Shown piece by piece: positions 61,395 to 64,000 of a stretch of DNA of 64,000 nt. The position numbers and the translations under genes are program-made. The DNA lies in assembly GCA_900541935.1 (NCBI GenBank), contig UQLZ01000003.1, positions 27,684-91,683 on the forward strand. The letters are read 5' to 3'. Positions within the stretch are counted from its first letter, which is position 1. Every line of letters starts with the position of its first letter. The DNA comes from an uncultured Prevotellaceae bacterium (GTDB lineage Bacteria; Bacteroidota; Bacteroidia; Bacteroidales; Muribaculaceae). The notes below the pieces were generated by a model. The model worked only from the letters and a program-made list of their open reading frames with translations. It made no database searches and had not been told where the DNA came from.

Positions 61395-62576
61395 TCACAT
61401 TGATTTGACACACTCATCATACACCGCTAACCCTTTCACGGTCAGAAGATATTTCTGGCGAGGATGATGTGGCGAGTTTGGATAAAGCAAACGTACATAC
61501 CCCTCACTGATGGCCGGCTTCAGATAAAGGTTAAGAAAATTATCTCTTCCCTTTAATTCTAAAGCATCCATCATATTCTTCACTGACAACTCCTGATTTC
61601 CTATTACAAAGATCAGTCGTTTGGTGTTTGCATTATTCGTGTGCAACTTATCCTGCACTTGTCCCGTACTTGTCCTGTACTTATACTCTTCTTGCAGGGT
61701 ACTTGTCCCTCCTGCAAGTTTAAGCTGCACTTTCCATTCATCTGTTGCATGGATATGAAGGTAGCGATTGCGCAAATCCCACTTTTCTCCTAACAAAAGA
61801 TTTCGGAAGAAACGCTCCAGATACACAGGAGTGTAATCAATTCCTTTTAGAGCGTTCTTGTAATTTGCACGTACCAAGGCATTACGGAAATACCATGAGT
61901 GTCGGGCAAAAAGACTATTGTCCACCTTGAAGCCAATAGAACGGAGATAGAGTATCGTGAATACAGCCGTTGTGCGAGTATTGCCTTCGCAGAAAGCGTG
62001 AATCTGCCACAGACCAGAGACAAATCGTGTGATGTGTTCCACCATGGCGTCAAGTGATATACCATTATAGCTAAACTCCTTCTCTTGATTGATATCATAG
62101 TCAATGGCCCTTCTCAAATCCTCCCAGTTCAGGTAGTTTACGGTATCACCGTCAAGTACCCATTCACGCTTGGTTATATCATAGTCACGCAGTTTTCCTG
62201 CATGCTTGAATACACCATCAAAGACTCTCCGATGAACAGAGATATAACCACCTGTGCTAAAATCCAATGTCTGCGACGAAAGAATCTTAGTGATATTAGC
62301 CGAGACCTTATCCGCCTCTTGCTTCTCGTCATCATCAGGTTCACGCAGAGTTTTCGACTGATAATAACTATTTATCAGTTCACGGGCCTCATCAATATCG
62401 ATCTCGCCCTCTATGTGCTTACATGCCGTAGCCTTCAGATAATCAGAAGTCTGCAACCCATCCACAGCCTGCAATCCGATTGCCGTCTGCCAAATGGAGG
62501 CTTTCTCCTTCTGACTTGGCTCGCCTTGACAGATGTATTCATCGAAGTCGGTGTAATGTTGTTTGATATCACCCAT
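61395..62576 (-). CDS. Fic-domain protein with C-terminal winged helix
   Basis: The 393-residue product has the Fic core with H193-A-F195-C-E-G198-N199-T-R201-T, matching HxFxxGNxRT; the usual Pro after His is Ala. Residues 52-57 (CKHIEG) resemble the inhibitory (S/T)xxxE(G/N) helix with Cys instead of Ser/Thr, which would make it a class II enzyme with the inhibitory helix N-terminal. The last ~100 residues (RLIFVIGNQELSVKNMMDAL, KYLLTVKGLAVYDE) look like a winged helix. Fic enzymes usually AMPylate protein hydroxyls. Target is unknown. It lies in the compositionally distinct end of the window. Confidence 0.85.
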   Translation of the reverse strand: MGDIKQHYTDFDEYICQGEPSQKEKASIWQTAIGLQAVDGLQTSDYLKATACKHIEGEIDIDEARELINSYYQSKTLREPDDDEKQEADKVSANITKILSSQTLDFSTGGYISVHRRVFDGVFKHAGKLRDYDITKREWVLDGDTVNYLNWEDLRRAIDYDINQEKEFSYNGISLDAMVEHITRFVSGLWQIHAFCEGNTRTTAVFTILYLRSIGFKVDNSLFARHSWYFRNALVRANYKNALKGIDYTPVYLERFFRNLLLGEKWDLRNRYLHIHATDEWKVQLKLAGGTSTLQEEYKYRTSTGQVQDKLHTNNANTKRLIFVIGNQELSVKNMMDALELKGRDNFLNLYLKPAISEGYVRLLYPNSPHHPRQKYLLTVKGLAVYDECVKSM

Positions 62577-62630
62577 ACAGAATGTCCTTTAATTTAAATC
62601 TCATAGATTGAGTTCTCCACATTTCCACAC

Positions 62631-62890
62631 TTATAGACCTGGAAATTTAAACATTTCCATTAGTTGTTGTATTAAAGTTTCGGATCTATGCTTAATATTT
62701 TCGATAGTCCATGTGTCTAACTTGGCTATTTCGTTGTTAATGTCAAGTCCATTCTTGTAACCAATAAACCGCTTGCCATCTTTGCTCTGACGTTCACGCT
62801 TCTCTAAGAAAGACTTGTTACCCAAAGTGCTGTTATAGCCAGTAATTGTCAGATTACCTATCTTATGCGTGTATTCGTTTAGATACTTTC
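62631..62890 (-). pseudogene. Remnant of a DUF262/DUF1524 (GmrSD-type) protein, C-terminal end
   Basis: The ~85 residues YTHKIGNLTITGYNSTLGNK, FLEKRERQSKDG and ENIKHRSETLIQQLMEMFK match the C-terminal tail of DUF1524-containing GmrSD-like proteins (HxIGNLTLTxYNxxLGN...). An ORF extends to 62927, but its first residues do not resemble the family. The large N-terminal DUF262 and the catalytic HNH part are missing. In intact form these are defence or modification-dependent nuclease components; here only debris remains. Confidence 0.72.
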
Positions 62891-62992
62891 TCATCGAGTT
62901 CCTTGCATAAAGAAACCTGACAAGCACAAAACAGACAAACCAACAAACAATAGACTCTATTCATGACAACAGATTATTATTTTTACTTTTTA

Positions 62993-63757
62993 CTAAAAGT
63001 CCCATTTCACACCTAAGCAGGGACGGCATTTGAAGCCACCTGTTGAGCCAAAGTTGTTGCTCAACTCTACCTCGCCTCCTACACTGAGGTTCTCGCAACC
63101 GAAGTGCTGACCTACATTGTACCAGAGCTGTGGCTCGGTGATGAAGACTGTGTGCTTGGTTGTAGCTGAACCATCCTCCTGATAGTCGACAGCATGAGTC
63201 TCCCACCAGAAATCGGCAAAGCCGTCGAACTTCAAACCCTTTACACCAAAGATGTCGTTACAGGTCCAGACAGCAGTAAACTGCAAGGGTACATTCTGAT
63301 CAGTCTGACGGATGGTCTTGTATAGAGCATTCAGAGTCAAAGTGTTCTTGTAATTCTTGTCGTGCACGAGGTATTCCACACCGAAGAGCCATGCATTGTT
63401 GATGGGATAATTCTTGGTGATACCACCATTGTACTCCACATGAAGGCTCCAGTTCTTGAACTGAGTTTTCTGCCAGAAGTTGAGTGCACGTGAAATCTCT
63501 GTATAGGTTCCTCCTTGGGCAATATTCTTCTCGCCCACTTCCATTTTGTCGTAGTTGAAGTCGTGGTCAACAAAGAAATAAGTACTACCCCACTTGTCCT
63601 GCTTGAACATTTCGAGGGTAAGGGTAACAAACTTACGGTCGGAACCGAAATCATACAAAATCTGAGCGTTGGTCTGTGCCTTTGCCACTGAGCTGCAAGC
63701 CCAAAGAATCAGCAAAGCCATAACTAATCGCAAATGTCGGAGTTGGTTTAAAATCAT
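62993..63757 (-). CDS. DUF5020 / Tsx-like outer-membrane channel protein
   Basis: The 254-residue product has a signal peptide (LVMALLILWACSSVAKAQ), then repeated amphipathic strands: RKFVTLTLEMFKQDKWGSTY, FFVDHDFNYD, FKNWSLHVEYNGG, NAWLFGVEYLVHD, KFDGFADFWWETH, FITEPQLWYNVGQHFG and a final GVKWDF. The pattern and size fit DUF5020, a relative of the nucleoside channel Tsx. The C-terminal strand ending in Phe is a barrel signature. A second ATG 12 codons downstream would also open the signal peptide. Confidence 0.78.
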   Translation of the reverse strand: MILNQLRHLRLVMALLILWACSSVAKAQTNAQILYDFGSDRKFVTLTLEMFKQDKWGSTYFFVDHDFNYDKMEVGEKNIAQGGTYTEISRALNFWQKTQFKNWSLHVEYNGGITKNYPINNAWLFGVEYLVHDKNYKNTLTLNALYKTIRQTDQNVPLQFTAVWTCNDIFGVKGLKFDGFADFWWETHAVDYQEDGSATTKHTVFITEPQLWYNVGQHFGCENLSVGGEVELSNNFGSTGGFKCRPCLGVKWDF

Positions 63758-63815
63758 TGTTTCTTATTATAGTTTTAAATATGTACAAGAAAGCCTCCTG
63801 CTCTCTAATCGTTTG

Positions 63816-63847
63816 CAAAGTTAATAAAAACTATAATAAGAAACAAA
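63816..63847 (-). promoter_or_regulatory. Promoter of the DUF5020 gene
   Basis: On the minus strand TTTG (63847-63844), 20 bases, then TAACTTTG (63823-63816), an excellent match to the consensus. The ATG is 58 bases downstream. Confidence 0.75.
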
Positions 63848-63887
63848 CAATCTTAAATAAATATTGAACTCAACTTTTGAAAATGGG

Positions 63888-63923
63888 GAAGTTAAAGAAG
63901 TTAAAGAAATTAGAGAAGTTAGA
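63888..63923. repeat. 9-base tandem repeat GAAGTTARA near the window end
   Basis: Four units: GAAGTTAAA twice, then GAAATTAGA and GAAGTTAGA. The remaining 77 bases to the window end contain a related TATAACTTCTAAC in inverted orientation, but no gene. Confidence 0.7.
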
Positions 63924-64000
63924 GCCATATACTTTACAGCTAAATCTTCAACTAAAAAGACTGTTGGCTATAACTTCTAACGCCCGAAGGGAGTGATAAA

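Noticed and set aside
62085..62597. A 170-codon open frame on the plus strand
   Set aside because: It is antisense to the N-terminal half of the Fic gene, which has a full set of motifs.

Overview
This 64 kb window is the chromosome, or a metagenomic contig, of a low-GC member of the Bacteroidales. Supporting signs are promoters of the form TTTG-N19-TAnnTTTG (often ending TATCTTTGCA), a 16S rRNA ending CACCTCCTTTC, diaminopimelate dehydrogenase, GldE/GldD, a type IX secretion (T9SS) C-terminal sorting domain, a PCMD lipoprotein, an 11-subunit type complex I with fused NuoCD and no NuoEFG, and the Bacteroidetes ATP synthase order atpDCBEFHAG. I cannot name the genus.

Layout. 1-2.0 kb: a partial 5'-nucleotidase (minus) divergent from rplS. 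2.0-3.1 kb: a gene-free stretch with palindromic REP-like elements, an IS transposase remnant and a promoter-containing tandem repeat. 3.1-9.8 kb: PCMD lipoprotein, outer-membrane barrel, ddh, then a beta-propeller protein coupled to a T9SS-exported amidase. 9.9-16.2 kb: a CusBAC-type metal efflux operon preceded by a His-rich exported protein. 16.3-23.1 kb: a PfkB kinase, the gldE-gldD-PPTase-C69 dipeptidase group, and a GYF_2/CD225 pair with a DUF2752 gene. 23.2-28.6 kb (minus): pepT-miaA and a TonB-dependent receptor with a lipoprotein.

28.8-45.7 kb is a bioenergetic block: nuoA-B-CD-H, then the entire ATP synthase operon atpD-C-B-E-F-H-A-G, then nuoI-J-K-L-M-N, all on one strand. The ATP synthase genes therefore split the complex I operon between nuoH and nuoI. 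A second repeat-rich stretch (45.8-46.2 kb) has the same element types, in the same order and orientation, as the one at 2-3 kb and leads into pyrE. 46.2-57.3 kb holds pyrE, a SRPBCC protein, trmD, a DivIC/FtsB-like protein, coaX, an outer-membrane barrel, lptC, a CNNM/CBS protein, class 3 fbp, hsp20, another barrel and a DUF1460 amidase.

57.5-59.6 kb starts a normal rRNA operon (promoter, 16S, tRNA-Ile, tRNA-Ala), but no 23S or 5S follows. Directly after tRNA-Ala the sequence becomes visibly richer in G+C and different in codon use. It carries an rmuC broken by three single-base deletions, a Fic protein, a GmrSD-type remnant and a DUF5020/Tsx-like porin. This is either a chimeric assembly joined at the rRNA operon or a real rearrangement that removed 23S-5S, and I favour the former. 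The most noteworthy observations are the nuo/atp interleaving, the REP-like palindromes whose stem cores differ while staying complementary, the promoter-carrying hairpin repeats, and the broken rRNA operon.
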